64,000 nt of DNA from Carnegiea gigantea (lineage: Eukaryota; Streptophyta; Magnoliopsida; Caryophyllales; Cactaceae), in NCBI GenBank assembly GCA_029747015.1, contig JAKOGI010000443.1, positions 516,501-580,500 on the forward strand. Direction: 5' to 3'. The position numbers were made by a program, and so were the translations under genes. The notes beneath the pieces are model-generated. The model was given only the letters and a program-made list of their open reading frames with translations, was not told the DNA's origin and ran no database searches. Shown one piece after another: positions 43,442 through 54,625 of the stretch (position 1 is its first letter; every line of letters starts with the position of its first letter).

Positions 43442-44940
43442 TGGCTTCCCTGCTAAGAAAATCAGCAAGATGGTTATTCTTACCTTTTATATGTTCAATA
43501 TCGAATTGATATTCCTGAAAATATTGTGCCATCTATGGCGTCTCTTGTACTCAGGGGTACAGGGGAGCTTATTAAAAATGTAAGCTTTCACATTAGTGTT
43601 ATCTGTTCTGACTAAGAACTTTACAGGTAAAATAAAGAAATGGAATTTAGCAAACCTCCGTTTTAAGGCGAGTAATTCCTTTTCATTGCTGTGATAATTA
43701 GTCTCAGCTGGCTTAAAACATCCGTTAGCATACCTGCAAACATGTTCTTTGTCATCAGCCTTTCTAGCTTTAAGGACTCCTCCCCAGTAAAGGTCTGAGG
43801 CATCTGTTTCAACTATTAGTTGATCACCTGGTTCAGGGATTGCCAATCTAGGTAATTGACTACACATCTTCTTGAGTTGTTGGACAAGATGGGTGTGGTA
43901 GTCTTGCCATTGTAAATTTAATCTTTTCTTAAGAAGGTCTTGAAGTGGACCTCTTAGCCATGCTAGGTTAGGCACAAAGTCACTGACGTAATTGATACAT
44001 CCTAGGAAACGTTCAACCTGTTTTCGGTCGCAGAGTTTATCAGGGAAATTAGCAACTTTTTCACATATGTGGGGTTGCATTTCTATACCCTTATGGTCGA
44101 TCTTTAGACCTAAAAACTCGATTTGTTCTTTTGCAATCTCAGCTTTTTTAGCTGATAGTATTAATCCGTGATTACGGCTTTTCTCAATGAATTTCATGAG
44201 ATGAGTTGCATGATCTGCAATATTAGAAGAAAAGATCAAGATATCATCAACATAAACAAGACAAAAGTCTGAATATTCATTGAAGATATTATCCATTCTT
44301 CTTTGAAAGATTTGTGGGGCGTTTTTTAGTCCCATAGGCATTACATTCCAAATGTATTGCCCTTGAGGTGTGCTGAATGCAGTTAGGGGCTTAGCAGATT
44401 CTTTTAGTTTAATCTGATAAAATCCCAATTTGCAATCAAACTTAGAAAACCACTTTTTGTTAAGGGTTTTGTTGATAAGCAATTCCTTATTAGGAAGAAA
44501 ATAACCATCAAAGACGGTTAATTCGTTTAACCTTTTGTAGTTAATCACCATTCTTGGCTTACCTCTCTTTTGTTCAGAGTAGTTGTTTACCATGAATGCT
44601 GGACTACTATGAGGGCTTTTATTGTCCTCAGTGCTTTTGAAAGCTAATTGCTTATCTTCGAGTTCTTTGAGTTGGGCTTTGAACTCGAGTTCGTCTGCTT
44701 GACTATATCGCATAGGCTTAACTCTTACAATTGAGTTTGCCTCTTTGAGCTGGATGTCTGCGTAAGACTTATCCTTATCCCAATATTTTAATGGGTTATC
44801 ATCGAAATGGGCCTGCAGAAGTGTTTTTACTTCATTTTCAAACCGAAATTCTAATGCTCTTTGGGTGTTTGATAGAGCATTTAGCAATTGGGTTTTGACC
44901 TTAGAATGGTCTTTGCGGCTTATTTTAGATAAGAGCTTTT
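43434..44940 (-). pseudogene. Virus B RT-RNase H, frameshifted (U4)
   Basis: RT is open through YVDD, but one A is missing near 43527 (ATGGCACAAT instead of ATGGCAACAAT), so the last about 35 residues of RNase H change and end NSILNI. The same deletion occurs in U5. Upstream the frame runs into low-complexity sequence at 44940. Confidence 0.88.
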
Positions 44941-45060
44941 GGGGGCCAAAAAAGAAAAAAAAAAAACCCCCCACACACCACACACAACCACACTCCACCC
45001 AAAAAAAAAAACAAAAAAAAACCACGCCCCGCCCAGAAAGGGTTTATATTTTGGGCGCTA
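44941..45060 (-). other. Low-complexity A/C-rich stretch replacing viral sequence (U4)
   Basis: Where other copies have a GGCCCAAAAA-rich linker between protease and RT, this copy has runs of A and CACA/CCAC words (about 44950-45035) flanked by near-normal viral sequence. It does not match any other copy. Sequencing/assembly error or slippage at the native GC/A-run linker are both possible. Confidence 0.6.
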
Positions 45061-45536
45061 GGCTCTCCACCATGCTGGCTGCGTGGTTGAAATGAGATAG
45101 TTCCTCGATACTGAGGATGGGCTATGAGCTGGGACCTAATCCAATGTCCACATGGGGTAAGGAAACTAATGTGTGAGTGGTCACAGCTATATTCCTTGAA
45201 TCTATTAAGAAAGTCAACTCCTAAGAGGAGGTTATAGGTAGCATCTTTAGGTGCTTGTGTTACTACAGTAGGTAGTGGTAATACCTTGAACTGGTTTTCT
45301 GTGCTATCATGGATAGCTATAAACTGACCAAAAACGGCTTTGGTGAGTTTAGTAACCTGTCCGATCTATAAAAAAAAAAAAAAAACAACCACATGTATGG
45401 GGTTTCTGCAGTCTTTCCAGTTCGTTCTGGATAGAGTTGGCGGATGCCATTGTGACATCTGATCCTGTTCTATCATGGCGTGACCATTCGGTTGATGACC
45501 TGTAACTATTGTACATTATATATGGCACCTTATCAT
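45061..45536 (-). pseudogene. Virus B protease region, indel-rich (U4)
   Basis: Corresponds to the first about 170 codons of the protease-RT gene, with several 1-2 nt indels. Two bases are missing at the active-site segment (near 45470) and one at the start/stop overlap (near 45532). A poly-A run has been inserted near 45368. Confidence 0.8.
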
Positions 45537-45665
45537 GGACTTTAACTGGCTGAACAATTATCCATTGGCTTAATGGTCATAAATGCTCAGTTTATGGAAT
45601 AAGTGGTTTTCTGATAAGAAAGCATCCCTAGGAGCAATCATCTTAATTTTAAAAGCTTGATTGCC
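45537..45665 (-). pseudogene. Movement protein gene 3' remnant (U4)
   Basis: About 130 bp matching the last 43 codons of the movement protein gene on the minus strand, with indels, ending at the head-to-head junction. Confidence 0.75.
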
Positions 45666-45689
45666 ATGTTGTAGCTCTGACCAGGTTTA

Positions 45690-47509
45690 TCAAACTCACC
45701 AAAGCGTTTTTGGTCAGTTTATAGCCTATCCAAGATAGCACGAGAAACACACAGTTCGAGGTTATTACCACTACCTACTGAGTAATACGAGCACCTAAAG
45801 ATGCTACCTATAACCTCCTCTTAGGAGGACTTGGCTTAATAGATTCAAGGAATATAGCTGTGACCATTCACACATTAGTTTCCTCACCCCATGTGGACAT
45901 TGGATCAAGTCCCAGCTCGTAGCCCATCCTCAGTATCGGGGAACTATCTCATTTTAACCACGCAGCCAGCATGGTGGAGAGCCTAGGCCCAAAAATATAA
46001 ACCGGCCCAAAAACCTTACAAAAAGGCCCAAAGACCATTCTAAGGTCAAAGCCCAATTGCTAAATGCTCTATCAAACACCCAAAGAGCCTTAGAATTTCG
46101 GCTAGAGAACGAAGTAAAAACACTTCTACAAGCCCATTTCGATGACAACCCATTGAAGTATTGGGACAAGGATAAGTCTTATGCAGACATCCAACTCAAA
46201 GAGACCAACTCAATTGTACGAGTTAAGCCCATGAGATATAGTCAGGCAGATGAACTCGAGTTCAAAGTCCAACTCAAAGAACTCGAAGAAAAGCTATTAG
46301 CTTTCAAAAGCACTGAGGATAACAAAAGTCCTCATAGTAGTCCAGCATTCATGGTAAACAACCACTCTGAACAAAAGAGAGGTAAGCCAAGAATGGTGAT
46401 GAACTACAAAAGGCTAAACGAATTAACCGTCTTTGATGGTTATTTCCTTCCTAATAAGGAATTGCTTATCAACAAAACCCTTAACAAAAAGTGGTTTTCC
46501 AAATTTGACTGCAAGTCAGGATTTTATCAGATTAAACTAAAAGAATCTGCTAAGCCCTTAACTGCATTCAGCACACCTCAGGGCAATACATTTGGAATGT
46601 AATGCCTATGGGACTAAAAAACGCCCCACAAATCTTTCAAAGAAGAATGGATAATATCTTCAATGAATATTCAGACTTTTGTCTTGTTTATGTTGATGAT
46701 ATCTTGATCTTTTCTTCTAATATTGCAGATCATGCAACTCATCTCATGAAATTCATTGAGAAAAGCCGTAATCACGGATTAATACTATCAACTAAAAAAG
46801 CTGAGATTGCAAAAGAACAAATCGAGTTTTTAGGTCTAAAGATCGACCATAAGGGTATAGAAATGCAACCCCACATATGTGAAAAAGTTGCCAATTTCCC
46901 TGATAAACTCTACGACCGAAAACAGGTTGAACGTTTCTTAGGATGTATCAATTACGTCAGTGACTTTGTGCCTAACCTAGCATGGCTAAAAGGTCCACTT
47001 CAAGATCTTCTTAAGAAAAGATTAAATTTACAATGGCAAGACTACCACACCCATCTTGTCCAACAACTCAAAAAGATGTGTAGTCAATTACCTAGATCGG
47101 CCATCCCTGAACCAGGTGATCAACTAATAGTTGAAACAGATGCCTCAGACCTTTACTGGGGAGGAGTCCTTAAAGCCAGAAAGGCTGATGACAAGGAACA
47201 TGTTTGCAGGTATGCTAATGGATGTTTTAAGCCAGCTGAGATTAATTATCACAGCAATGAAAAGGAATTACTCGCCTTAAAACGGAGTTTTGCTAAATTC
47301 AATTTCTTTATTTTACCTGTAAAGTTCTTAGTCAGAACAGATAACACTAATGTGAAAGCTTACATTTTTAATAAGCTCCCCTGTACCCCTGAGTACAAGA
47401 GACGCCATAGATGGCACAATATTTTCAGGAATATCAATTCGATATTGAACATATAAAAGGTAAGAATAACCATCTTGCTGATTTTCTTAGCAGGGAAGCC
47501 AATGGTTGA
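45690..47509 (+). pseudogene. Virus B protease end-RT-RNase H, two frameshifts (U5)
   Basis: 45690-45960 is an indel-rich match to the protease C-terminal half. RT is then open until one G is missing near 46581 (CTCAGGGCAA instead of CTCAGGGGCAA), and open again in a second frame from 46602 through YVDD to the loss of one A near 47416 in RNase H. The start and protease active site are absent. Confidence 0.9.
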
Positions 47510-48620
47510 AAAACAGACATCTTCAGCAGACGCCAGATCCTTATTGGAAATGGCCATCCAGGAATTATGTGTCGCTCATGAACGAATGACACAGATCCAG
47601 ACGGAAATTGAAGAGGAAATTAATCCTCGCATCATCCAGGCCTTATCCAGCCTCGATGAAGTAATGGCGTTACAAGCCATTGACTTATCTGATGAAATAC
47701 ATCAGGCCTTTCTTGGAGCATGTAAACGTGCCCAGAGAGGAAAAGGACTCGTGTCCGATAATCTCCAGGAAGGAGAGGGACTTTTGTCCACACAAGAACT
47801 CCTTAAGCCTACTTTCAAAACGAAAGGAAAGGGTCAAGAATGTTCTACCTCCTCAGAAACAGAGGAAGAAAATGACTTCACAGTCATCATGCCTAAGGCA
47901 CAAAAGCCTATATTGAATCAGGCTGTATCTATGGAACAATACGTTTCATATTCAAAATGGGTTTATACAGCCCAGAACACTAACAGTCAACTGATTGACA
48001 CTTCTGGAATTTATCCCAGAATTCATTTTCTTGCAGGAAGTCCTACAGACGACGTTAGCAAGGCAGTAATGTTCGGTTTCTATGCTAGCATTACATGCAG
48101 CCCAGGAAACAGAGAAATTCTAGGACTACATAAGTCCATAATCGAAGCTGTCAAAAAGTTTCGAAAGAGCTCCAAATCTGATTGGGTAGTATTAAAAATA
48201 CTATCTGCCAGCCCAGAGGTTCTACCCACTCCAGCTTCAGGATGGTTAATCGTTCAACTCTGCACTCCAAACAGAGCCAATTTGAAGTTCAAAAAGAACA
48301 AAGTTCTCGAACAACCAGAAGTTCACGAAGAATGGATCTGTCACCGCAGAGCCATGGGTTTCACTGTAATTTTTAACAAGTTACAAGCCCTTCGAGGATC
48401 TAACAAAGGATTTATGTACAATTCACCCAGCAACATCTACATTTATGCTGAAGGAAATTGTAGTCCAAGGTATGATGCCCTTAACAAGATTAGTTCAGGG
48501 ATAAGCCTCATCTACAGCTGTCGTATACCAGGCAGTCATTCTACACGTAGTTATCTCTGTGGATTCCTTCATCAAGAAAGAACAAAAGGATGCTGCATTT
48601 GTCCATTAAGGATTGGTTAA
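47502..48620 (+). CDS. Virus B ORF6 (U5)
   Basis: 372 residues, open (MVEKQTSSADAR). Distinct substitutions: GQECSTS for VQECSTS and FYASITC for FCASITC. Confidence 0.78.
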   Translation: MVEKQTSSADARSLLEMAIQELCVAHERMTQIQTEIEEEINPRIIQALSSLDEVMALQAIDLSDEIHQAFLGACKRAQRGKGLVSDNLQEGEGLLSTQELLKPTFKTKGKGQECSTSSETEEENDFTVIMPKAQKPILNQAVSMEQYVSYSKWVYTAQNTNSQLIDTSGIYPRIHFLAGSPTDDVSKAVMFGFYASITCSPGNREILGLHKSIIEAVKKFRKSSKSDWVVLKILSASPEVLPTPASGWLIVQLCTPNRANLKFKKNKVLEQPEVHEEWICHRRAMGFTVIFNKLQALRGSNKGFMYNSPSNIYIYAEGNCSPRYDALNKISSGISLIYSCRIPGSHSTRSYLCGFLHQERTKGCCICPLRIG

Positions 48621-49304
48621 AGGAAGCGTGTTGGACCCAGTGAAAGGGACAGCCACTATCTGCTAAAGAAAAAGGCAGACGCTGCAGAAAAAGCAAAGAT
48701 TCCCAAAGGACAATCATAATGGTTGCCAGCTAAGAAAAGCAAACGCACTAAGCAAAAGCAAAAAGCAAGCCACGCGTTTTCAAAAGATGCTGTACGAAAA
48801 GCAGCTATTGTCTACAGTAAAAGTAGATTCTCTATTTATTTTACTTTTGCTAATTGTACTATTGTCGGTTCAGCTCTTCTATAAAAAGGAGCGACCCCCC
48901 ATTTGTAGAGGGCATCGGTAGGGAGAAGAGGAAGGGGATCATATCAAAAAATAGATATCTCTAGAGAGAGAAAATGAAGGTCGAGTAACTACTCCTTTCG
49001 GGAGTAGAGTATGTAAACAAAATTAGTGTATAATTATTAGTATTATCAATAAAAGTAGTTTTTATACATCCTGGTGTACAATATTATTTGGTTTGAGAAG
49101 AGGGTCTGGAGTACCTTTGGAATAGCCAGAGAAGTAGCCAAAAAGACAGGTGGTCGCCGGCGAAAGAGGCTGAGGTCCAGCAAGGTATTGACCTTATCTC
49201 TAACCAATTATGTTCTATGTCAAGATGCATTTCTACTACTTAGTTTGATAAGGCTAATAATTATCATTAATTTGTTTATATGCTTGAAACCTATTTTAGT
49301 TACC
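48621..49304 (+). promoter_or_regulatory. Intergenic promoter, leader and poly(A) region, short-repeat class (U5)
   Basis: TATAAAAA at 48880-48887 and AATAAA at 49048-49053. The hairpin loop has changed (TTTCG) while both stem arms are kept. One copy of the upstream module. Confidence 0.7.
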
Positions 49305-49733
49305 ATGAATCCCTTCAGCCCAGAACAACTGCACGCCAAAGCTATAGTTAAAAACGCTTTAGAACGATGCCTTCTAGAGAAGGAAAACAGTGAGTTTATT
49401 ATTCAGGTCAAAGAGATCTTGATTAACATTAGCAGAAGAGGACTAGAACGATTAGGTAATGACTTTTTCGATAATCCTCTAGTACTCGCTGATGGCGAGA
49501 TAATCATTCCTAGCCCAAGGAGTATTCTTGAAAATGATAATCTTTATCATCTTAATGTTATCCAACGCCAAAAGGCTATTCTTGAGGGCATTAATGAAGC
49601 CTTACTTTCATTAGACACTTGTCTCGGACGTCATAATCAAAATTATGACTATAGATATCAAGAGTTCCTTAAAAGGAGAAGGACCAATAGGTCTAAAAAT
49701 AATTCCGCACCCAGTTGTAGCTATGCTCAATAA
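49305..49733 (+). CDS. Virus B ORF1 (U5 end)
   Basis: 142 residues, intact start MNPFSPEQLHAK and end SCSYAQ. Differences include VKEILIN for VKETLIN and CLGRHNQ for CLRRHNQ. Confidence 0.7.
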   Translation: MNPFSPEQLHAKAIVKNALERCLLEKENSEFIIQVKEILINISRRGLERLGNDFFDNPLVLADGEIIIPSPRSILENDNLYHLNVIQRQKAILEGINEALLSLDTCLGRHNQNYDYRYQEFLKRRRTNRSKNNSAPSCSYAQ

Positions 49734-49734
49734 C

Positions 49735-49790
49735 TGGAAAAAGAAGCTGTCGAAATGGCTCTGATACCATTTCGACAGCTTCTTTTTCCA
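49735..49790. repeat. Inverted junction U5/U6 centred on the primer site
   Basis: GAAGCTGTCGAAATGG and CCATTTCGACAGCTTC face each other across an 8-nt centre CTCTGATA, which is the middle of the primer site read on the minus strand. The palindrome therefore turns exactly at the viral primer site and extends on both sides through ORF1 and the promoter. Confidence 0.95.
49756..49769 (-). promoter_or_regulatory. Virus B tRNA-Met primer binding site at the junction (U6)
   Basis: On the minus strand reads TGGTATCAGAGCCA in full. It forms the centre of the inverted junction. Confidence 0.9.
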
Positions 49791-49791
49791 G

Positions 49792-50220
49792 TTATTGAGC
49801 ATAGCTACAACTGGGTGCGGAATTATTTTTAGACCTCTTGGTCCTTCTTCTTTTAAGAAACTCTTGATATCTATAGTCATAATTTTGATTATGACGTCTA
49901 AGACAAGTGTCTAAAGAAAGTAAGGCTTCGTTAATGCCGTCAAGGATAGCCTTTTGGCGGTGGATAACATTAAGATGATAAAGATTATCATTTTCAAGAA
50001 TACTCCTTGGGCTTGGAATAATTATTTCGCCATCAGCGAGTACTAGAGGATTATCGAAAAAGTCATTACCTAATCGTTCTAGTCCTCTTCTGCTAATGTT
50101 AATCAAGGTCTCTTTGACCTGAATAATAAACTCACTGTTTTCCTTCTCTAGAAGGCATCGTTCTAAAGCATTTTTAACTATGGCTTTGGCGTGTAATTGT
50201 TCAGGGCTAAAAGGGTTCAT
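49792..50220 (-). CDS. Virus B ORF1 (U6)
   Basis: 142 residues, intact from MNPFSPEQLHAK at 50220 to SCSYAQ. Confidence 0.7.
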   Translation of the reverse strand: MNPFSPEQLHAKAIVKNALERCLLEKENSEFIIQVKETLINISRRGLERLGNDFFDNPLVLADGEIIIPSPRSILENDNLYHLNVIHRQKAILDGINEALLSLDTCLRRHNQNYDYRYQEFLKRRRTKRSKNNSAPSCSYAQ

Positions 50221-50921
50221 CTTAACTAAAATAGGTTTCAAGCATATAAACAAATTAATGATAATTATTAGTCTTATCAAACTAAGTAGTAAATATGCAT
50301 CCTGACATAGAACATAATTAGTTAGAGATAAGATCAATACCTCGCTGGACCTCAGCCTCTTTCGCCGGCGACCACCTGTCTTTTGGCTACTTCTCTGGCT
50401 ATTCCAAAGGTACTCCAGACCCTCTTCTCAAACTGAATAATGTTGTACCCCAAGATGTATAAAAACTACTTTTATTGATAATACTAATAATTATACACTA
50501 ATTTTGTTTACATACTCTACTCCCTAAAGGAGTAGTTACTCGACCCTCATCCTTTCTCTAGAAATTTTAGATAGAGATGCTCTCTCTCTTTTTTCGATGC
50601 CTATACAAATGGGGGGTTGCTCCTTTATATAGAAGAGCTAAACCGACAATAGTACAATTAGCAAAAGTAAAATAAATAGAGAATCTACTTTTACTGTAGA
50701 CAATAGCTGCTTTTCGTACAGCATGCGTTGCTTGCTTTTTGCTTTTGCTTAGTGCGTTTGCTTTTCGTACAACATCTTTTGAAAACGCGTTGCTTGCTTT
50801 TCTTAGTGCGTTTGCTTTAGCTGGCAACCATTATAATCGTCCTTTTGGGAATCTTTGCTTTTTCTGCCTTTTTCTTTAGCAGATAGTGGCTGTCCCTTTC
50901 ACTGGGTCCAACACGCTTCCT
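50221..50921 (-). promoter_or_regulatory. Intergenic promoter, leader and poly(A) region, long-repeat class (U6)
   Basis: Minus strand TATATAAA at 50631-50624, AATAAA at 50476-50471, intact hairpin, and two upstream modules near 50700-50820. Confidence 0.7.
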
Positions 50922-52040
50922 TTAACCAATCCTTAACGGACAAATGCAGCATCCTTTTGTTCTTTCTTGATGAAGGAATCCACAGAGATAACTACGTGTA
51001 GAATGACTGCTTGGTATACGACAGCTGTAGATAAGGCTTATCCCTGAACTAATCTTGTTAAGGGCATCATACCTTGGACTACAATTTCCTTCAGCATAAA
51101 TGTAAATGTTGCTGGGTGAATTGTACATAAATCCTTTGTTAGATCCTCGAAGGGCTTGTAACTTGTTAAAAATTACAGTGAAACCCATGGCTCTGCAGTG
51201 ACAGATCCATTCTTCGTGAACTTCTGGTTGTTCGAGAACTTTGTTCTTTTTGAACTTCAAATTGGCTCTGTTTGGAGTGCAGAGTTGAACGATTAACCAT
51301 CCTGGAGCTGGAGTGGGTAGAACCTCTGGGCTGGCAGATAGTATTTTTAATACTACCCAATCTGATTTGGAGCTTTTTCGAAACTTCTTGACTGCTTCGA
51401 TTATGGACTTATGTAGTCCTAAAATTTCTCTGTTTCCGGGGCTGCATGTAACGCTAGCACAGAAACCGAACATTACTGCTTTGCTAACGTCGTCTGCAGG
51501 ACTTCCTGCAAGAAAATGAATTCTGGGATAAATTCCAGAAGTGTCAATTACTTGACTGTTAGTGCTCTGGGCTGTATAAACCCATTTTGAATATGAAACG
51601 TATTGTTCCATGGATATAGCCTGATTTAATATAGGCCTTTGTGCCTTGGGCATGATGACTGTGAAGTCATTTTCTTCCTCTGTTTCTGAGGAGGTAGAAT
51701 ATTCCTGAACCTTTCCTTTCGTTTTGAAAGTAGGCTTAGGGATTTCTTGTGTGGACAAAAGTCCCTCTCCTTCTTGGAGACTATCGGACACGAGTCCTTT
51801 TTCTTTTTGGGCACGTTCACATGCTCCAAGAAAGGCCTGATGTGTTTCATCAGATAAGTCAATGGCTTGTAATGCCATTACTTCATCTGAGCTTGATAGA
51901 GCTTGGATGATACGAGGATTAATTTCCTCTGCAATTTCCTTCTGGATTTGTGTCATCCGTTCATGAGCGACACATAATTCATGAATGGCCATTTTCAGTA
52001 AGGATCTGGCGTCTGCTGAAGATGTCTCTTCTTCAACCAT
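50922..52040 (-). CDS. Virus B ORF6 (U6)
   Basis: 372 residues, open from MVEEETSSADAR at 52040. It is the most divergent ORF6 in its N-terminal third (SLLKMAIHELC, SSSDEVMAL, SDETHQAF) while the C-terminal part matches the others, which suggests recombination within the gene. Confidence 0.78.
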   Translation of the reverse strand: MVEEETSSADARSLLKMAIHELCVAHERMTQIQKEIAEEINPRIIQALSSSDEVMALQAIDLSDETHQAFLGACERAQKEKGLVSDSLQEGEGLLSTQEIPKPTFKTKGKVQEYSTSSETEEENDFTVIMPKAQRPILNQAISMEQYVSYSKWVYTAQSTNSQVIDTSGIYPRIHFLAGSPADDVSKAVMFGFCASVTCSPGNREILGLHKSIIEAVKKFRKSSKSDWVVLKILSASPEVLPTPAPGWLIVQLCTPNRANLKFKKNKVLEQPEVHEEWICHCRAMGFTVIFNKLQALRGSNKGFMYNSPSNIYIYAEGNCSPRYDALNKISSGISLIYSCRIPSSHSTRSYLCGFLHQERTKGCCICPLRIG

Positions 52041-53535
52041 TGGCTTCCCTGCTAAGAAAATCAGTAAGATGGTTATTCTTACCTTTTATATGTTCAATAT
52101 CGAATTGATATTCCTGAAAATATTGTTGCCATCTATGGCGTCTCTTGTACTCAGGGGAACAGGGGAGCTTATTAAAAATGTAAGCTTTCACATTAGTGTT
52201 ATCTGTTCTGACTAAGAACTTTACAGGTAAAATAAAGAAATGGAATTTAGCAAAACTCCGTTTTAAGGCGAGTAATTCCTTTTCATTGCTGTGATAAATA
52301 GTCTCAGCTGGCTTAAAACATCCGTTAGCATACCTGCAAACATGTTCTTTGTCATCAGCCTTTCTGGCTTTAAGGACTCCTCCCCAGTAAAGGTCTGAGG
52401 CATATGTTTCAACTATTAGTTGATCACCTGGTTCAGGGATGGCCAATCTAGGTAATTGACTACACATTCTTTTGAGTTGTTGGACAAGATGGGTGTGGTA
52501 GTCTTGCCATTGTAAATTTAATCTTTTCTTAAGAAGATCTTGAAGTGGACCTCTTAGCCATGCTAAGTTAGGCACAAAGTCACTGACATAATTGATACAT
52601 CCTAAGAAACGTTCAACCTGTTTTCGGTCAAAGAGTTTATCAGGGAAATTGGCAACTTTTTCACATATGTGGGGTTGCATTTCTATACCCTTATGGTCGA
52701 TCTTTAGACCTAAAAACTCGATTTGTTCTTTTGCGATCTCAGCTTTTTTAGCTGATAGAATTAATCCGTGATTACGGCTTTTCTCAATGAATTTCATGAG
52801 ATGAGTTGCATGATCTGCAATATTAGAAGAAAAGATCAAGATATCATCAACATAAACTAGACAAAAGTCTGAATATTTATTGAAGATATTATCCATTCTT
52901 CTTTGAAAGATTTGTGGGGCGTTTTTTAGTCCCATAGGCATTACATTCCAAATGTATTGCCCTGAGGTGTGCTGAATGCAGTTAAGGGCTTAGCAGATTC
53001 TTTTAGTTTAATCTGATAAAATCCTGACTTGCAGTCAAATTTGGCAAACCACTTTTTGTTAAGGGTTTTGTTGATAAGCAATTCCTTATTAGGAAGGAAA
53101 TAACCATCAAAGACGGTTAATTCGTTTAGCCTTTTGTAGTTAATCACCATTCGTGGTTTACCTCTCTTTTGTTCAGAGTGGTTGTTTACCATGAATGCTG
53201 GACTACTATGAGGACTTTTGTTATCCTCAGTGCTTTTGAAAGCTAATTACTTTTCTTCGAGTTCTTTGAGTTGGACTTTGAACTCGAGTTCATCTGCCTG
53301 ACTATATCTCATGGGCTTAACTCGTACAATTGAGTTGGCCTCTTTGAGTTGGATGCCTGCATAAGACTTATCCTTGTCCCAATACTTCAATGGGTTGTCA
53401 TCGAAATGGGCTTGTAGAAGTGTTTTTACTTCGTTCTCTAGCCGAAATTCTAATGCTCTTTGGGTGTTTGATAGAGCATTTAGCAATTGGGCTTTGACCC
53501 TAGAATGGTCTTTGGGCTTTTTTGTAAGGTTTTTG
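52033..53535 (-). pseudogene. Virus B RT-RNase H, stop and frameshift (U6)
   Basis: A TAA at 53249-53247 replaces a glutamine codon (EEKQLAF), and one G is missing near 52960, the same change as in U5. YVDD is present. In RNase H the conserved ETDASD reads ETYASD, losing a catalytic aspartate. The protease is absent. Confidence 0.9.
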
Positions 53536-53539
53536 TAAG

Positions 53540-54625
53540 ATTTTATCTAAAAACCTCAAGATAAATGAGCACGAAGGTTTTAAACGAACCTTATTACACA
53601 TTTTCCGTAGAAAGAATATTCAGTACTTTGGTACTAATATTCAGGAAATCCCTATTAGCAGCAATATAGCTGAAGGACAAGTAGAATTGCCCTTAGTAAC
53701 CATCGAACAGATTAGACAAAAAATCAGGAAAATCCCTGAAAAGGACCGAACCAAGATCGGTTATATTCATTTTGGTGCAGTGAGAATTCATTTGAAAGCC
53801 ACCTTTCAAAAGGGATTAGACCCCCCTATAATTCTTACATTAATGCATAATCGCATTGCAAATCGATCAGAAGCCATAATAGGCATTCTGAAGGGAAACT
53901 TGGTTTACCAAAGTTTCACCACTTACCCAGGGTATAGCATACCCATTAGAGACTTAGACACTAACCGTGCCCTAAATCTCTGTTACCACTTTCAAAGGTC
54001 AGACTTACTAGAAAGTCTACACCATTCACCTTTTACCATCTATACCATAGTAAGTTACATGCTAAGTAACACTCATATTATTGACCAATTTCTCCAAAAA
54101 GACGAAATTGAGTTAGACGATATCTTTTCTGATATCTGTGAAATCCAAGAGATTTCTAGACCTAGGTTGCAGCCAATCAACGAGTGGCAAATTGATATTA
54201 AACAGAAACCACTGTTTAATAGATGCAATAGTATGCAAGGTAGATACTCCGTAGACGGCAGTATTCTACGAAGTTACCCCCTTGAGCGATTGCTAAGTCC
54301 AAAACTGGCTAATTTCCAAATTGTGAGTAAAATTTACATCACACAATGGAAAGACGGATTAATTTGGATTAATCCTGCCATCCAGCATAACTACGCTAAT
54401 CCTGAGATTTATTCTCAAATGCAAGAACATAAACTAACTTATGTTCCTGTACTCTTTGAATCCGTTGAACGGATTATTCATCTGGAAAATCAAGCTTTTA
54501 AGACTAAAGCTGATTTGCTCCTAGGGATGCGTTTCTTATCAGAAACCATTTATTCCATAACTGAGCATTTTATGACCATTAAGCTCAATGGTATAATTGT
54601 TCATGCCAGTAAAGTCCATGAATAA
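53540..54625 (+). pseudogene. Virus B movement protein, 5'-truncated (U7)
   Basis: Open from the junction but lacks the first about 34 codons and any ATG at the proper place. Two codons are missing in a conserved block (LVYQSFTT for LVYQNLSFTT). Confidence 0.85.

Larger units (their letters stand above)
41220..45665 (-). mobile_element. Virus B unit U4, inverted and truncated
   Basis: Minus-strand copy from the end of the movement protein gene through protease, RT, ORF6, promoter and ORF1. The capsid and most of the movement gene are absent. It carries low-complexity and indel-rich stretches at 44940-45665. It shares an RNase H frameshift with U5. Confidence 0.88.
45666..49762 (+). mobile_element. 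Virus B unit U5, 5'-truncated
   Basis: Starts inside the protease domain after its active site, then RT (two frameshifts), ORF6, promoter and ORF1, ending at the primer-site junction with U6. It shares one frameshift with U6 and the other with U4. Confidence 0.88.
49763..53535 (-). mobile_element. Virus B unit U6, inverted and truncated
   Basis: Minus-strand copy from the protease-RT linker through RT, ORF6, promoter and ORF1. It meets U7 head-to-head near 53535, where the sequence switches from the GGTTTTTG linker to the middle of the movement gene on the other strand. Confidence 0.88.
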
